The notes below the pieces were generated by a model. The model was not told the origin of the DNA. It worked only from the letters and a program-made list of their open reading frames with translations, and ran no database searches. Shown piece by piece: positions 9,123 to 20,491 of a DNA stretch of 64,000 nucleotides. How positions within the stretch are numbered: position 1 is the first letter of the stretch; every line of letters starts with the position of its first letter. The position numbers and the translations under genes are program-made. The DNA is from Luteimonas gilva (lineage in GTDB: Bacteria; Pseudomonadota; Gammaproteobacteria; Xanthomonadales; Xanthomonadaceae). The stretch spans positions 973,049 to 1,037,048 of the forward strand of contig NZ_SZUA01000001.1 in assembly GCF_005239095.1 (NCBI RefSeq). Direction: 5' to 3'.

Positions 9123-11201
9123 TCAAAGCCAGAATTTGATGACTACGCCCAGCGCGACGATCAGGCCGAGGATCATCGCGAAAGCGTAGTGGTACAGATA
9201 GCCGGACTGGGTGCGGCGCAGCAGGTTCGCGCCGAAGTCGACCAGTTTTGCGCTGCCGTTGACGAACGCGCCGTCGATCACCTTTTCGTCGTTCTTGCGC
9301 GACAGCCTGCCGAGCAGGACGCCGCCGGCGGCGAAGCCCTTGATCCACAGCGCGTCCATGCCGTACTTGTCTTCGAGGATGCGCTTGGGCAGCGCGAAGA
9401 TGCGCGCGGCCTTCGCAGGCAAGTCGGGCTTCCACCAATACATGATGGTCGCCAGGATGAAGCCAGCCAACACCAGCAGGAACGGCGGCGCATAGAAGCC
9501 ATGCCAGCCCATCGTGTTCGGCCCGTGCCAGTGCTCTTCCTTGACCTTGAGCACGGTGTCGCGGATCTCGGCCACGTCGATCGAGCCTAGGAAGTACGGC
9601 AGCTGCGCGTGATGCCCGGTCCAGTCCGTGCCGAACAGCATCGGGCCGACGGTGAAGTAGCCGACGATGACCGACGGGATCGCCAACAGTATCAGCGGCA
9701 GCGTCACCACCCAGGGCGACTCGTGCGGTTCGACCGGGCCATGATGGCCATGGTCGTCGTGCGCATCGGCGTGATGGCCATGACCGTGATCGGCATGCGC
9801 ATCGCGGAAGCGTTCCTTGCCGAAGAAGGTCATATACAGCAGGCGGAAGCTGTAGAACGAGGTGACGAACGCGCCGAGCAGCACGGCCCAATAGCCATAA
9901 GTGGCGATCCAGCTAGGCGCCTCGTGAGCGTGCGCGGCCGCCGCTTCGATGATCGTGTCCTTCGAATAAAACCCGCTGAAGAACGGCGTGCCGACCAGGG
10001 CCAGGGTGCCGATCACGCTGGTCCAGAAAGTGACCGGCATGTATTTGCGCAGGCCGCCCATCTTGCGCATGTCCTGCTCGTGGTGCATGCCGATGATCAC
10101 CGAGCCGGCCGCCAGGAACAGCAGCGCCTTGAAGAAGGCGTGGGTCATCAGGTGGTAGACGGCGGCCGAATACGCGGACACGCCCAGCGCCACGGTCATG
10201 TAGCCGAGCTGCGACAGCGTGGAGTACGCGACCACGCGCTTGATGTCGTTCTGGACGATGCCGATCAGGCCGGTGAAGAAGGCCGTGGTCGCGCCGATGA
10301 ACAGCACGAAGTTCAGCGCGGTCTCGCTCATCTCGAACAGCGGCGACATGCGCGCCACCATGAAGATGCCGGCGGTCACCATGGTCGCGGCGTGGATCAG
10401 CGCCGAGATCGGGGTCGGGCCTTCCATCGAATCCGGCAGCCAGACGTGCAGCGGTACCTGCGCCGACTTGCCCATCGCGCCGATGAACAAGCAGATGCAG
10501 ATCACCGTGGCCACCGACCAAGGATGTCCGTCCATCAACGTCATCTGCGCGCCCGCCATGAGCGGCGCGTTGGCGAAGATCGTGGCGTAGTCGAGCGTGT
10601 TGAAGTAGTACAGCAGCGCGGCGATGCCGAGCAGGAAACCGAAATCGCCGACGCGGTTGACCAGGAAGGCCTTCAGGTTGGCGAAGATCGCCGTCGGCCG
10701 CTTGAACCAGAAGCCGATCAGCAGGTACGACACCAGGCCCACCGCTTCCCAGCCGAAGAACAGCTGCAGGAAGTTGTTGCTCATCACCAGCATCAGCATG
10801 CTGAAGGTGAACAGGCTGATGTAGCTGAAAAAGCGCTGGTAGCCGTCGTCGTCGGCCATGTAGCCGATGGTGTAGATATGCACCAGCAGCGAGACGAAGG
10901 TGACCACCACCATCATCATCGCGGTCAGCTTGTCGATCATGAAGCCGACGTGGGCCTCGACGCTGCCGACCTGGAACCAGGTGTAGACGTTCTCGTTGAA
11001 CGGCGCCGCGCCCTGCAGCAGTTGCCACAAAACGTAGCACGACAGCGCGCAGCTGACCGCCACGCCCAGGATGGTGACGCTGTGCGCCCCCGCCCGGCCG
11101 ATGCGGCGGCCGAACAGGCCAGCGAGGATCGCGCCGATCAGCGGCGCCAGCACTATGGCCAGCAGGATGGACTTGGAGATCGCGTGTTCGGCACCCGTCA
11201 T
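9123..11201 (-). CDS. nuoL: NADH-quinone oxidoreductase subunit L
   Basis: Distal antiporter-like subunit of complex I with the long lateral helix. At 692 residues it is somewhat longer than common homologues. Conserved features are FFGWEAVGLVSYLLIGFWF (Glu at about 152), GAMGKSAQVPLHVWLPDSMEGPTP (Lys at about 245), and an amphipathic C-terminal part. A histidine-rich, charged loop (about residues 468-493, DHGHGHHADAHDDHGHH) lies between helices. Start MTGAEHAISKSILLAIVLAP at 11199-11201 is 4 bases from the end of nuoK. Confidence 0.98.
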   Translation of the reverse strand: MTGAEHAISKSILLAIVLAPLIGAILAGLFGRRIGRAGAHSVTILGVAVSCALSCYVLWQLLQGAAPFNENVYTWFQVGSVEAHVGFMIDKLTAMMMVVVTFVSLLVHIYTIGYMADDDGYQRFFSYISLFTFSMLMLVMSNNFLQLFFGWEAVGLVSYLLIGFWFKRPTAIFANLKAFLVNRVGDFGFLLGIAALLYYFNTLDYATIFANAPLMAGAQMTLMDGHPWSVATVICICLFIGAMGKSAQVPLHVWLPDSMEGPTPISALIHAATMVTAGIFMVARMSPLFEMSETALNFVLFIGATTAFFTGLIGIVQNDIKRVVAYSTLSQLGYMTVALGVSAYSAAVYHLMTHAFFKALLFLAAGSVIIGMHHEQDMRKMGGLRKYMPVTFWTSVIGTLALVGTPFFSGFYSKDTIIEAAAAHAHEAPSWIATYGYWAVLLGAFVTSFYSFRLLYMTFFGKERFRDAHADHGHGHHADAHDDHGHHGPVEPHESPWVVTLPLILLAIPSVIVGYFTVGPMLFGTDWTGHHAQLPYFLGSIDVAEIRDTVLKVKEEHWHGPNTMGWHGFYAPPFLLVLAGFILATIMYWWKPDLPAKAARIFALPKRILEDKYGMDALWIKGFAAGGVLLGRLSRKNDEKVIDGAFVNGSAKLVDFGANLLRRTQSGYLYHYAFAMILGLIVALGVVIKFWL

Positions 11202-11205
11202 CGGA

Positions 11206-11523
11206 TCAACCCTTGAGTGTGTCGATTTCGGCCACGTCGATCGTGCGCCGGTTGCGGAACAGCGTGACCAGGATCGCCAGGCCGATCGCGGCCTCGGCCG
11301 CGGCCACGGTCAGGATGAAGAACACGAACACCTGCCCCGCCGCATCGCCCAGCTCGCGCGAGAACGCGACGAAGTTGATGTTCACCGCCAGCAGCATCAG
11401 CTCGATGCACATCAGCAGCACGATCACGTTCTTGCGGTTGAGGAAGATGCCCGCGACGCTGATGCAGAACAGCGCCGCGCCCAGCGCCAGGTAATGGCCC
11501 AGACCGATCGTCAAACCCATCAT
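11206..11523 (-). CDS. nuoK: NADH-quinone oxidoreductase subunit K
   Basis: Small three-helix membrane subunit of complex I involved in proton transfer at the quinone end. The 105-residue length matches the family. Conserved parts are [30 protein letters not shown] and [19 protein letters not shown], each with the buried glutamate (ELM and AEAAIG). The start overlaps the last 4 bases of nuoJ, which suggests translational coupling. Confidence 0.97.
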   Translation of the reverse strand: MMGLTIGLGHYLALGAALFCISVAGIFLNRKNVIVLLMCIELMLLAVNINFVAFSRELGDAAGQVFVFFILTVAAAEAAIGLAILVTLFRNRRTIDVAEIDTLKG

Positions 11524-12155
11524 GGCTGCTTCTCCTCGCCCGCCGCCGGCTCGTCGACGTGCTTCTCGGCCGGCATGCTGACCATGCGGAAGCGGTCGGC
11601 GGCGCGCACCCGCGCCTGATCGGACGGATTCTGGTGGCGCACGCCCTGGCGGCGGCGCAAGGTCAGCATCACCGCCGCGATCACCGCCACGGTCAGGATC
11701 ACCGCCGCGGTCTCGAACGGCAGCATGAATTCGGTGAACAGCTTTTGCGCCAGCCAGGTGGTGTTGGGGATATCGGCCGCTTCGGCGTTCTGCGGCTTGA
11801 ACGGCACCGAACGCGCCCTCACGCCGATCAGCACGACGATCTCGACCAGCATCGCGATCGCCACCAACAAGCCGATCGGCAGATATCGGACGAAGCCTTC
11901 CCGCAACGGCGAAGTATCCACGTCCAGCATCATCACCACGAACAAGAACAGCACCATCACCGCGCCGACGTACACCAGAATCAGGACCACGCCGAGGAAT
12001 TCGGCGCCGGCCAGGATCCAGGTGCAGGCCACGGTGAAGAAGGTCAGCACCAGGAACAATGCGGCGTGTACCGGGTTCTTGACGCTGATCACCGCCACGC
12101 CGGACATCACGGTGGCGGCGGCGAAGACGTAGAAGGCGAGCGAGGCAAGGTCCAT
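11520..12155 (-). CDS. nuoJ: NADH-quinone oxidoreductase subunit J
   Basis: Five-helix membrane subunit of complex I next to the quinone tunnel. The product is 211 residues; recognisable parts are [29 protein letters not shown] and [27 protein letters not shown], the latter with the conserved tyrosine/valine motif. The C-terminal 45 residues are polar and probably cytoplasmic. It is 10 bases downstream of nuoI and overlaps nuoK by 4. Confidence 0.97.
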   Translation of the reverse strand: MDLASLAFYVFAAATVMSGVAVISVKNPVHAALFLVLTFFTVACTWILAGAEFLGVVLILVYVGAVMVLFLFVVMMLDVDTSPLREGFVRYLPIGLLVAIAMLVEIVVLIGVRARSVPFKPQNAEAADIPNTTWLAQKLFTEFMLPFETAAVILTVAVIAAVMLTLRRRQGVRHQNPSDQARVRAADRFRMVSMPAEKHVDEPAAGEEKQP

Positions 12156-12165
12156 TCGTTCGTCC

Positions 12166-12654
12166 TCAGCGGAAGGCGCTGTCTGCGGCGCGGCGTTCGG
12201 CGATCTCGGCCTCGAGCCGGTCGCCGATCGCCAGCAGCTGTTGCTTGTTCACGATGTTCTGGCCGCGCTTGTCGAAGTGGTATTCGTGGATGTGGGTCTC
12301 CACGATCGAGTCGACCGGGCAGCTTTCCTCGCAGAACCCGCAATAGATGCACTTGAACAGGTCGATATCGTAGCGCGTGGTGCGGCGGGTGCCGTCCGCG
12401 CGCTGCTCCGAATCGATGGTGATCGCCAGCGCCGGGCACACCGCCTCGCACAGCTTGCAGGCGATGCAGCGCTCTTCCCCGTTCGGATAGCGGCGCAGCG
12501 CGTGCACGCCGCGGAAACGCGGCGACTGCGGCGTTTTCTCCATCGGGTACATCAGCGTGTACTTCGGCTTGAACAGGTATTTCAGGGTCAGGCCGAGGCC
12601 GCCGATCAGTTCGATCAGCAGCAGGCTCTTGAAGTAGGAGGTTATCTTGCCCAT
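12166..12654 (-). CDS. nuoI: NADH-quinone oxidoreductase subunit I (8Fe ferredoxin type)
   Basis: Iron-sulfur subunit that passes electrons between the peripheral-arm clusters of complex I. Two 4Fe-4S motifs are plain: [12 protein letters not shown] and [14 protein letters not shown]. The N-terminal 40 residues ([20 protein letters not shown]) form the membrane-contacting helix. At 162 residues it is normal length. One base separates it from the end of nuoH. Confidence 0.98.
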   Translation of the reverse strand: MGKITSYFKSLLLIELIGGLGLTLKYLFKPKYTLMYPMEKTPQSPRFRGVHALRRYPNGEERCIACKLCEAVCPALAITIDSEQRADGTRRTTRYDIDLFKCIYCGFCEESCPVDSIVETHIHEYHFDKRGQNIVNKQQLLAIGDRLEAEIAERRAADSAFR

Positions 12655-12655
12655 G

Positions 12656-13720
12656 TCAGCGGCCCGCCTCGACCACGCCGAAGTAAGCCAGCAGCGCGGC
12701 TACCGCGATCCAGGCGATGGTGATGGGAATGAACACTTTCCAGCCCAGGCGCATGATCTGGTCGTAACGGTAGCGCGGGAAAGAAGCGCGGAACCAGATG
12801 AAGGCGCTGGCGAAGAAGAACACCTTCGCGAACAGCCACCACCAACCGTCCACCGACAGGAACGGAACGCCCCAGCCGTGGAACGGCGACAGCCAGCCGC
12901 CGAGGAAGAAGATCGAGGTCAGGAAGCTGACCAGGATCATGTTGGCGTATTCGGCCAGGAAGAACAGCGCGAACGCCGAACCGGAGTATTCGACCATGTG
13001 GCCGGCGACGATTTCCGACTCGCCTTCCACCACGTCGAACGGCGCGCGGTTGGTCTCGGCCACGCCGGACACGAAGTAGACGACGAACATCGGCAGCAGC
13101 GGCAGCCAGAACCACTCCAGGAAGCCCAAGTCGCCGGCTTGCGCCATCACGATGCCGCTCAGGTTCAGGCTGCCGGCGAGCATCATCACGCCGACCAGGG
13201 CGAAGCCCATCGCGATTTCGTAGGACACCACTTGCGCGGCCGAACGCATCGCGCCGAGGAAGGCGTACTTCGAGTTCGACGCCCAACCGGCGAGAATGAT
13301 GCCGTACACGCCCAGCGAGGTCATCGCCAGCAGGTACAGCAAGCCGGCGTTGGCGTTGGACAGCACCACTTGCGCGTCGAACGGCACCACCGCCCACGCG
13401 GCGAAGGCCGGCGCGAGCGTGATCAGCGGCGCCAGGACGTACAGCGCCTTCTGCGCGCTGCTGGGCTGGATCACTTCCTTGAACAGCAGCTTGAACACGT
13501 CGGCGAAAGCCTGCAGCACGCCCATGCCCACGTACATCGGACCGCGGCGCACGTGCATCCAGCCGATCAGCTTGCGTTCCCACACCACGTAGAACGCGAC
13601 CGCGACGATCACGGGCACGGAAATGGCGAGGATCTTCAAAACGATCCAGATCAGCGCGCCGATGGCGCCGAAAGACAGCAGCCAGTCGCGGAACGGGTCG
13701 ATGAGCATCGTCGAGATCAT
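12656..13720 (-). CDS. nuoH: NADH-quinone oxidoreductase subunit H
   Basis: Membrane subunit forming much of the quinone-binding chamber of complex I. The product is 354 residues from the ATG at 13718-13720 ([18 protein letters not shown]). Typical sequences are [25 protein letters not shown] and [28 protein letters not shown], an acidic quinone-site loop. The frame is open to 13789, but that extension lies inside nuoG and is Arg/Gly-rich shadow. The chosen start overlaps the nuoG stop by 4 bases. Confidence 0.97.
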   Translation of the reverse strand: MISTMLIDPFRDWLLSFGAIGALIWIVLKILAISVPVIVAVAFYVVWERKLIGWMHVRRGPMYVGMGVLQAFADVFKLLFKEVIQPSSAQKALYVLAPLITLAPAFAAWAVVPFDAQVVLSNANAGLLYLLAMTSLGVYGIILAGWASNSKYAFLGAMRSAAQVVSYEIAMGFALVGVMMLAGSLNLSGIVMAQAGDLGFLEWFWLPLLPMFVVYFVSGVAETNRAPFDVVEGESEIVAGHMVEYSGSAFALFFLAEYANMILVSFLTSIFFLGGWLSPFHGWGVPFLSVDGWWWLFAKVFFFASAFIWFRASFPRYRYDQIMRLGWKVFIPITIAWIAVAALLAYFGVVEAGR

Positions 13721-15954
13721 GCGCGAGCCACCTTGACCTTGGCGCCGTTGGCCAGCGGCGCGGTCGCGCCGTAGCCGGTTTCGATCCAAGCGCTGCCGGA
13801 AGCGACCTTGTCGCTGACGAAGACCTGCAGCGTGGCGATGCCGCGACCGTTGTCGAGCTTGGCCATCGCGCCCTCTTCCAATCCTGCGACGCGGGCGTCG
13901 TCGGGATGCAAGGTGACGCGCGGACCGGCGTTCAACGGATGCGCCTGCAGCGCTTCGGCGCGGCGGGTGATGCCGTCGATGCGGTAAATCGCTTGCGAAG
14001 CGGCGATTTCGAGGCCCTCGCCCGTTTGCGTCGGCGCCTTCGAAGCCGCCGCATCGACCTTACGCGGCGCAAGGCCGGCACGCAGGCCTGCGATATCGGT
14101 GAATTCGAAGCCGGGCGCGGCCAGTTGCGCGCCCAGCGCGCGCAGCACGCGCCAGCCCGGACGCGACTCGTCCGGCAGCTTGCCGGCAGGGACCGCAATT
14201 TGGTCGAAGCCGCCGAGATTGGTCAGCGTCGCGTCGATTTCGGGCAGCGAGCCGATCGGCAGGATCACGTCCGCGACCGCGCGGGTGGACTTGCAGGCGA
14301 AATGGCTGAACGCGACGACTTGCGCATCGCTCAGCGTCTTCATCGCGACCGCCTGGTCGGCGAAATCCAGGCCCGGCTCGATGCCGTAGATGACGTAGGC
14401 GCTGCGCGGCTGTTCGAACATCGCTTTGGCGTCGCGCGATACCGGTAGCACGCCGTGCTTGGCCAAGCCGACCGCGTTCGCGCCCTGCGGAATGCGGCAC
14501 AGCTTGGCGCCGGTCGCCTGCGCGAGCGAGCGCGCAGCGGCGCGGATCGCGGCCGCATGCGGGCCGTTCTCGGCGACGCCGCCGACGAGGATCGCGGCAT
14601 TGCCGTTCGCCTCGGACAATAGCTTCGACAAACCCGCGTCGCCGAGCGCGCCGGCGATCTGCGACGGGCGCACGATGCGCTTGCCGGCCAGATCGAAAGC
14701 GAAGTCGAAATCGACCGGATTCACCGCATGGATCTTGGCGCCGTTGCGCCAGGCCTTGCGCAGGCGCGCGTGCAGCAGCGGCACTTCGTGGCGGATATTG
14801 CTGCCGACGATCAGCACCACCGAAGCTTTTTCCAACTCGGCGACCGGCATGCCGAACGCCTCGGCGACGGCGCCGTCGGACAAGTCGTGCTGCGCGATGC
14901 GGTGATCGAGATTGCCGGTGCCCAGCGCTTCGGCCAGACGCGCGAGCAAGGCGCCTTCTTCGTTCGAAGTCGCCGGATGGACCAGCATGCCGAGGTCGTC
15001 GGCGGCGTTGTCTTTCAGGATCTTCGCGGCGCGCAGCAAAGCCTCATCCCACGATACGTCGCGCCACTCGCCGTTGTCCTTCACCATCGGCCGCTTGGCG
15101 CGGTCTTCGGCATACAGGCCCTGGTGCGAATAGCGGTCGCGATCGGACAACCAGCATTCGTTGACCGCTTCGTTGTCGCGCGGCACCGCGCGCATCACGT
15201 CGCCGCGGCGCGAATGGAAGAACAAATTGCTGCCGAGCGCGTCGTGGAAGCCCAGCGAATCCTTGGCGATCAATTCCCACGGCCGGGCGCGGAAGCGGAA
15301 CACCTTGTTGGTCAGCGCGCCGACCGGGCACACGTCGATGACGTTGCCGGACAGCTCGGTGGTCAGCGGCTTGCCGTCGTAGGTGCCGATTTCCAGGTTT
15401 TCGCCGCGCTGCATGCCGCCCAGCTCGTAGGTGCCGGCCACGTCCGCGGTGAAGCGCACGCAACGGGTGCACTGGATGCAGCGGGTCATCTCGGTGGCTA
15501 CCAGCGGACCCAGGTCCTCGTCGGCGACCACGCGCTTGCGCTCCTGGAAGCGGCTGACCGAACGGCCGTAGCCCAGCGACAGATCCTGCAGTTCGCATTC
15601 GCCGCCCTGATCGCAGATCGGGCAGTCGAGCGGATGGTTGATCAGCAGGAATTCCATCACGTTGCGCTGCGACTTCAGCGCCTTGTCGCTGCGCGTGGAG
15701 ATCTTCATGCCGTCCATCACCGGCGTGGCGCAGGCCGGCGCGGGCTTGGGCATCTTCTCGACTTCGACGAGGCACATGCGGCAGTTGGCCGCGATCGCCA
15801 GCTTGTCGTGGTAGCAGAAGCGCGGAATCGGGATGCCGGCCTTGTCGGCGGCCTGGATGATCATCGAGCCCTTCGGCGCGGCGAGCTCCTTGCCGTCGAT
15901 GAAGACGGTGACGTGGTCGGGCGGCAGATTCGGATTAATGGGTTGCGCGCTCAT
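13717..15954 (-). CDS. nuoG: NADH-quinone oxidoreductase subunit G
   Basis: Largest peripheral-arm iron-sulfur subunit of complex I, of the molybdopterin-oxidoreductase fold. The N-terminal ferredoxin-like domain includes [19 protein letters not shown]. It is followed by a His-Cys cluster region ([19 protein letters not shown]) and a 4Fe-4S region ([14 protein letters not shown] ... [14 protein letters not shown]). The C-terminal two thirds is the molybdopterin-like domain, which in this family binds no cofactor. At 745 residues it is shorter than the enterobacterial protein. It overlaps nuoF and nuoH by 4 bases each. Confidence 0.97.
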   Translation of the reverse strand: MSAQPINPNLPPDHVTVFIDGKELAAPKGSMIIQAADKAGIPIPRFCYHDKLAIAANCRMCLVEVEKMPKPAPACATPVMDGMKISTRSDKALKSQRNVMEFLLINHPLDCPICDQGGECELQDLSLGYGRSVSRFQERKRVVADEDLGPLVATEMTRCIQCTRCVRFTADVAGTYELGGMQRGENLEIGTYDGKPLTTELSGNVIDVCPVGALTNKVFRFRARPWELIAKDSLGFHDALGSNLFFHSRRGDVMRAVPRDNEAVNECWLSDRDRYSHQGLYAEDRAKRPMVKDNGEWRDVSWDEALLRAAKILKDNAADDLGMLVHPATSNEEGALLARLAEALGTGNLDHRIAQHDLSDGAVAEAFGMPVAELEKASVVLIVGSNIRHEVPLLHARLRKAWRNGAKIHAVNPVDFDFAFDLAGKRIVRPSQIAGALGDAGLSKLLSEANGNAAILVGGVAENGPHAAAIRAAARSLAQATGAKLCRIPQGANAVGLAKHGVLPVSRDAKAMFEQPRSAYVIYGIEPGLDFADQAVAMKTLSDAQVVAFSHFACKSTRAVADVILPIGSLPEIDATLTNLGGFDQIAVPAGKLPDESRPGWRVLRALGAQLAAPGFEFTDIAGLRAGLAPRKVDAAASKAPTQTGEGLEIAASQAIYRIDGITRRAEALQAHPLNAGPRVTLHPDDARVAGLEEGAMAKLDNGRGIATLQVFVSDKVASGSAWIETGYGATAPLANGAKVKVARA

Positions 15955-17285
15955 GCGGCAACTCCCAGCTTCGCGTCGACGATCGAATGACCGTTACGGA
16001 TGAAGTATTCGAACTCGTCCCAGTAGTGGCGCAGGAAGCCTTGCACCGGCCAGGCGGCGGCTTCGCCGAAGGCGCAGATGGTGTGGCCTTCGATCTGGCC
16101 CGCAGCGGCCTTCAGAACGTTCAGGTCGTCGAGCGTGGCCTTGCCGTCGACGATGCGCGTCAGCATGCGGTACATCCAGCCCGTGCCTTCGCGGCAGGGC
16201 GTGCACTGGCCGCAGGATTCTGCGTAGTAGAACCGCGCGATGCGCTGGCAGGCGCGGACCATGCAAGTGGTTTCGTCCATCACGATCACCGCGCCCGAAC
16301 CCAGGCCCGAACCGGCTTTCTGGATGGCGTCGTAATCCATCGTCAGGCCCATCATCGTCTCGGCCGGCAGCACCGGCATCGACGAACCGCCGGGAATCAC
16401 GCCCTTCAACTTATGCCCGTTGCGCACGCCGCCGGCCATTTCCAGCAATTCGGAGAACGGCGTGCCGAGGCGGATTTCGAAATTGCCCGGATTGTTGACG
16501 TGGCCCGACACCGAGAAGATCTTCGGGCCGCCGTTGTTCGGCTTGCCCAGATTCAGGAACCACTCGGCGCCGTTGCGGATGATCGCCGGTACCGAGGCGT
16601 AGGTCTCGGTGTTGTTGATCGTGGTCGGCTTGCCGTACAGGCCGAAATTGGCCGGGAACGGCGGCTTGAAGCGCGGCTGGCCCTTCTTGCCTTCCAGCGA
16701 TTCCATCAGCGCGGTCTCTTCGCCGCAAATATAGGCGCCGGCGCCGAGCGCGTTGTAGATGTCGATGTCGATGCCGCTGCCGAGGATGTTCTTGCCCAGC
16801 CAGCCGTTCGCGTAAGCCTCGCGCGTGGCTTCCTCGAGATGCTCGAACGGCTCGTGGTGGAACTCGCCGCGCAGATAGTTGTAGGCCACGGTGCTGCCGG
16901 TGGCGTAGCAGGCGATCGCCATGCCCTCGATCACCGCATGCGGGTTGTAGCGCAGGATGTCGCGGTCCTTGGCCGTGCCCGGCTCGGATTCGTCCGAGTT
17001 GCAGAGGATGTACTTCTGCATGTCGCCCTTGGGCATGAAGCTCCACTTCAGGCCGGTGGGGAAGCCCGCGCCGCCGCGGCCGCGCAGGCCGGACTGCTTG
17101 ACCATCTCGACCACGTCGGCCGGCGCGATCTTCTGTTCGATGATCTTGCGCAGCGCGCTGTAGCCGCCGGTCTTCAAATAGTTCTCGTACGACCACGGCT
17201 TGTCGAAATGCAGCGTGGTGTAGACGACCTGGTGCTCTTTCGGAGCCGGTCCGACGGGGCCAGTGTGAGTGCCGTGGTGCGCCAT
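15951..17285 (-). CDS. nuoF: NADH-quinone oxidoreductase subunit F (FMN/NADH binding)
   Basis: Subunit that oxidises NADH through FMN and a 4Fe-4S cluster. The product is 444 residues. The glycine-rich nucleotide site [16 protein letters not shown] and the FMN region ([43 protein letters not shown]) are clear. The cluster ligands are in [19 protein letters not shown] with a distal Cys in [15 protein letters not shown]. It starts 3 bases after the nuoE stop and overlaps nuoG by 4 bases. Confidence 0.98.
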   Translation of the reverse strand: MAHHGTHTGPVGPAPKEHQVVYTTLHFDKPWSYENYLKTGGYSALRKIIEQKIAPADVVEMVKQSGLRGRGGAGFPTGLKWSFMPKGDMQKYILCNSDESEPGTAKDRDILRYNPHAVIEGMAIACYATGSTVAYNYLRGEFHHEPFEHLEEATREAYANGWLGKNILGSGIDIDIYNALGAGAYICGEETALMESLEGKKGQPRFKPPFPANFGLYGKPTTINNTETYASVPAIIRNGAEWFLNLGKPNNGGPKIFSVSGHVNNPGNFEIRLGTPFSELLEMAGGVRNGHKLKGVIPGGSSMPVLPAETMMGLTMDYDAIQKAGSGLGSGAVIVMDETTCMVRACQRIARFYYAESCGQCTPCREGTGWMYRMLTRIVDGKATLDDLNVLKAAAGQIEGHTICAFGEAAAWPVQGFLRHYWDEFEYFIRNGHSIVDAKLGVAA

Positions 17286-17288
17286 GCC

Positions 17289-17816
17289 CTACTCCAGCCC
17301 GTCCAGCAGCTCGTCCACCTTCGCGGGGGTGAGCTTCTCGTGATAATGCCCGTTGATCACCATCACCGGCGCGCCGCAGCACGCGGCCAGGCACTCTTCC
17401 TCGCGCTTGAGGAAGACGCGACCGTCGGCGGTGGATTCGCCCAGCTTGCAGCCGAGCTTCTTCTCGGCGTGCGCGACCAGACCTTCGGCGCCGTTGAGCC
17501 AGCAGCTGATGTTGGTGCAGAAGGCGACGTTGTTGCGGCCCACCTGGTGCGTCTCGAACATCGAATAGAAGGTCGCGACCTCGTAGGCCCAGACCGGCGG
17601 CAGATCCAGGTACTTGGCCACGCCGGCGATCAAGTCGTCGGTCAGCCAGCCGCCGTTCTGTTCCTGTGCGGCGTGCAAGCCTTGCAGCACGGCCGAACGC
17701 TTGCGGTCGGGCGGGAACTTGCTCAACCAGTGGTCGATGTGGGCGCGGGTCTTGTCGCTCAGCACGACCAGCGGGTCGACGTTGCGCGCGGTTTCGAAAT
17801 TGCCGGTAGCTTTCAT
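17289..17816 (-). CDS. nuoE: NADH-quinone oxidoreductase subunit E (2Fe-2S)
   Basis: Thioredoxin-fold subunit carrying a 2Fe-2S cluster beside the FMN site of NuoF. The 175-residue product shows the ligands in CTNISCWLNGAEGL (CxxxxC) and ECLAACCGAPVMVINGHYHEKLTP. The N-terminal helical part (IDHWLSKFPPDRKRSAVLQGLHAAQ) is typical. It lies 13 bases downstream of nuoD in the operon. Confidence 0.98.
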   Translation of the reverse strand: MKATGNFETARNVDPLVVLSDKTRAHIDHWLSKFPPDRKRSAVLQGLHAAQEQNGGWLTDDLIAGVAKYLDLPPVWAYEVATFYSMFETHQVGRNNVAFCTNISCWLNGAEGLVAHAEKKLGCKLGESTADGRVFLKREEECLAACCGAPVMVINGHYHEKLTPAKVDELLDGLE

Positions 17817-17829
17817 TCTTCGCGAGCCC

Positions 17830-19152
17830 TTAACGGTCGATCTCGCCGAACACGATGTCGTAGGTGCCGATCATGGCCACCACGTCGGCCAGCATGTGGC
17901 CCTTGACGATCGCGTCCATCGACGACAGGTGGGCGAAGCCCGGCGCGCGCAGCTTGCAGCGGAACGGCTTGTTGGCGCCGTCGCTTACCAGGTACACGCC
18001 GAATTCGCCCTTCGGCGCCTCCACCGCGCTGTAGGTTTCGCCGGCGGGCACGCAATAGCCCTCGGTGAACAGCTTGAAGTGGTGGATCAGGGCTTCCATG
18101 TCGTCCTTCATCTCCTCGCGGGACGGGGGCGACACTTTGTAGTTGTGCAGCATGACCGGGCCGGGATTGGCCTTCAGCCACTTCACGCATTGCTCGATGA
18201 TGCGCGTGGACTGGCGCATCTCGGCCACGCGCACCAGGTAACGGTCGTAGCAGTCGCCCTGCACGCCGACGGGGATGTCGAAATCCACAACGTCGTACTT
18301 CGCGTAAGGCTGCTTCTTGCGCAGGTCCCAGGCGATGCCCGAGCCGCGCAGCATCGGGCCGGTCATGCCCCAGGCCAGCGCTTGCTCCGGCGTCACCACG
18401 CCGATACCGACCGTGCGCTGCTTCCAGATGCGGTTGTCGGTGAGCAGGGTTTCGTATTCGTCGACGCGCTTGGGGAAGTCCTGGGCGAAATATTCCAGGT
18501 AATCCAGCAACGAGCCTTCGCGCCAGGAATTGAAGCGCTTCAGGTTCGCTCCCTTGCGCCAGGGCGATTCCTTGTACTGCGGCATGCGATCGGGCAGATC
18601 GCGGTAGACGCCGCCCGGACGGTAATAGGTCGCGTGCATGCGCGCGCCGCTGACCGCTTCGTAGCAGTCCATCAGCTCTTCGCGCTCGCGGAACGCGTAC
18701 AGGAACACCGCCATCGCGCCCAGGTCGAGCGCGTTCGATCCGATCCACATCAGGTGGTTCAGGATGCGGGTGATCTCGTCGAACATCGTGCGGATGTACT
18801 GGGCGCGCTCGGGCGCTTCGATCCCCATCAGGGTTTCGATGGCGCGCACGTAGGCGTGCTCGTTGCACATCATCGACACGTAATCCAGGCGATCCATGTA
18901 GCCGATCGACTGGTTGAACGGCTTGGATTCGGCCAGCTTCTCGGTGCCGCGGTGGAGCAGGCCCACATGCGGATCGGCGCGTTGCACCACTTCGCCGTCC
19001 ATTTCCAGGATCAGGCGCAGCACGCCGTGCGCGGCCGGATGCTGCGGGCCGAAGTTCAGCGTGTAGTTGCGGATCTCTTGTTTCGCTTCGGCGCCGTTGC
19101 TGGCGAAGCCTTCGCTGGCTTGGCGCGGCTTGGGGAGTTCTACCGCGCTCAT
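17830..19152 (-). CDS. nuoD: NADH-quinone oxidoreductase subunit D
   Basis: 49-kDa type subunit of complex I that forms the quinone-reduction site with NuoB. It has the family signatures [52 protein letters not shown] and the C-terminal DIVFGEIDR. The product is 440 residues from the ATG at 19150-19152 ([11 protein letters not shown]), slightly longer than usual at the N-terminus. The frame is open upstream inside nuoC, but that part is shadow. It overlaps the nuoC stop by 4 bases. Confidence 0.97.
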   Translation of the reverse strand: MSAVELPKPRQASEGFASNGAEAKQEIRNYTLNFGPQHPAAHGVLRLILEMDGEVVQRADPHVGLLHRGTEKLAESKPFNQSIGYMDRLDYVSMMCNEHAYVRAIETLMGIEAPERAQYIRTMFDEITRILNHLMWIGSNALDLGAMAVFLYAFREREELMDCYEAVSGARMHATYYRPGGVYRDLPDRMPQYKESPWRKGANLKRFNSWREGSLLDYLEYFAQDFPKRVDEYETLLTDNRIWKQRTVGIGVVTPEQALAWGMTGPMLRGSGIAWDLRKKQPYAKYDVVDFDIPVGVQGDCYDRYLVRVAEMRQSTRIIEQCVKWLKANPGPVMLHNYKVSPPSREEMKDDMEALIHHFKLFTEGYCVPAGETYSAVEAPKGEFGVYLVSDGANKPFRCKLRAPGFAHLSSMDAIVKGHMLADVVAMIGTYDIVFGEIDR

Positions 19153-19901
19153 TTGGCTTTCTCCGCCGCAGCTTCGCCGGCCGCGGTCTGGTAGCGGGCG
19201 TCGTCGCGGATCACGCGCGGCACGCCGACGCGCGGTTCGACCGAGGTGACCGGCTCGTACACCACGCGCTGTTTCTCGGCGTCGTAGCGCACTTCGACGT
19301 TGCCGATCAGCGGAAAATCCTTGCGGAACGGATGGCCGACGAAACCGTAGTCGGTCAGGATGCGGCGCAAGTCGGGGTGGCCGCGGAAGATGATGCCGAC
19401 CAGATCGAAGGCTTCGCGCTCGAACCAATCGACGCCGACCCACACGCCGTGCAGCGAATCCACCACCGGCAGATCGTCGTTCTCGCAGAACGCGCGCAGG
19501 CGCAAGCGGCGGTTGTGCTGCAGCGACAACAGGTGCGCGACGGCGGCGAAGCGCTGCTTCGGCAGCGGCATCGCGCTCTCGCCCTGCGGCTCGGGCACCT
19601 GCTGGCTCGGCGTTTCGCCGAATTTGAAGCGGCCGACGTTGCGGCCTTCCACGCCGCGGCTGAAGCCTTCGGAGGACACGTCGGTGTCCCACTCGTCGCT
19701 GCCGTAGCCGAGGTAGTCGACGCCGCAGACGTCGACGCACTGCTCGAAACCGAATTCGTCGCGCAGCGCCTGCGCGGCGGCGAGCCAGCCGGCCGACGGG
19801 ACTTCGATCGTCACCTCGCCGCGCGGCAGCGCGACGTCGACATGGGCCTCAGGAAAGCGGGCGCGCAGGCGATCGGCGAAAGCGGTCGCGGTCTCGCTCA
19901 T
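19149..19901 (-). CDS. nuoC: NADH-quinone oxidoreductase subunit C
   Basis: 30-kDa type peripheral subunit of complex I. The C-terminal signature is clear: [40 protein letters not shown]. The product is 250 residues. A polar segment of about 50 residues ([18 protein letters not shown] and onward to roughly residue 115) splits the domain and looks like a lineage-specific insertion. It is a separate gene, not fused to nuoD. It starts at 19899-19901, overlapping the nuoB stop by 4 bases. Confidence 0.96.
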   Translation of the reverse strand: MSETATAFADRLRARFPEAHVDVALPRGEVTIEVPSAGWLAAAQALRDEFGFEQCVDVCGVDYLGYGSDEWDTDVSSEGFSRGVEGRNVGRFKFGETPSQQVPEPQGESAMPLPKQRFAAVAHLLSLQHNRRLRLRAFCENDDLPVVDSLHGVWVGVDWFEREAFDLVGIIFRGHPDLRRILTDYGFVGHPFRKDFPLIGNVEVRYDAEKQRVVYEPVTSVEPRVGVPRVIRDDARYQTAAGEAAAEKAK

Positions 19902-20491
19902 GCGACGGCGCCTTCGGCGGGCGCGCCGCGCTTGCCCATGAACGGATTGCCTTCGCTGCGGCGGATCTTCTTCTGCAGCTGCAGGATGCCGTAGATCAGC
20001 GCCTCGGCGGTCGGCGGGCAACCGGGCACGTAGATGTCGACCGGCACGATCCGGTCGCAACCGCGCACCACCGCGTAGCTGTAGTGGTAATAGCCGCCGC
20101 CGTTGGCGCAGCTGCCCATCGAAATGACCCATTTCGGGTCAGGCATCTGGTCGTAGACCTTGCGCAGCGCCGGGGCCATCTTGTTGACCAGGGTGCCGGC
20201 CACGATCATCACGTCGGACTGGCGCGGCGACGGGCGAAACACGACGCCGAAGCGGTCCAAGTCCAGGCGCGCGGCGCCGGCGTGCATCATTTCGACCGCG
20301 CAACAGGCCAGGCCGAAGGTCATCGGCCACATCGATCCCGTCCGCGCCCAGTTCCACAACGCGTCGAAGCTGGTGGTGACGAAGCCCTGTTCCAGCAGCG
20401 GATTGTCGCCCTCGGGCCGCAGGATGTCGTCCAGCCGCCCTTCCGGCAGCGGGTTGTGCATCAAGCCCGAAACGGTTTGGATCACTCCCAT
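19898..20491 (-). CDS. nuoB: NADH-quinone oxidoreductase subunit B
   Basis: Subunit carrying the terminal 4Fe-4S cluster (N2) of complex I. Cluster ligands are visible in [13 protein letters not shown] (tandem Cys), [20 protein letters not shown] and [14 protein letters not shown]. The product is 197 residues from the ATG at 20489-20491 ([20 protein letters not shown]). The start lies 10 bases inside the end of nuoA, so the two are probably translationally coupled. Confidence 0.97.
   Translation of the reverse strand: MGVIQTVSGLMHNPLPEGRLDDILRPEGDNPLLEQGFVTTSFDALWNWARTGSMWPMTFGLACCAVEMMHAGAARLDLDRFGVVFRPSPRQSDVMIVAGTLVNKMAPALRKVYDQMPDPKWVISMGSCANGGGYYHYSYAVVRGCDRIVPVDIYVPGCPPTAEALIYGILQLQKKIRRSEGNPFMGKRGAPAEGAVA

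Noticed and set aside
12642-13774. Overlapping frames of more than 300 codons on both strands at nuoH
   Set aside because: Composition is shadow type (Arg, His, Asp-rich) and the nuoH frame alone carries family motifs.
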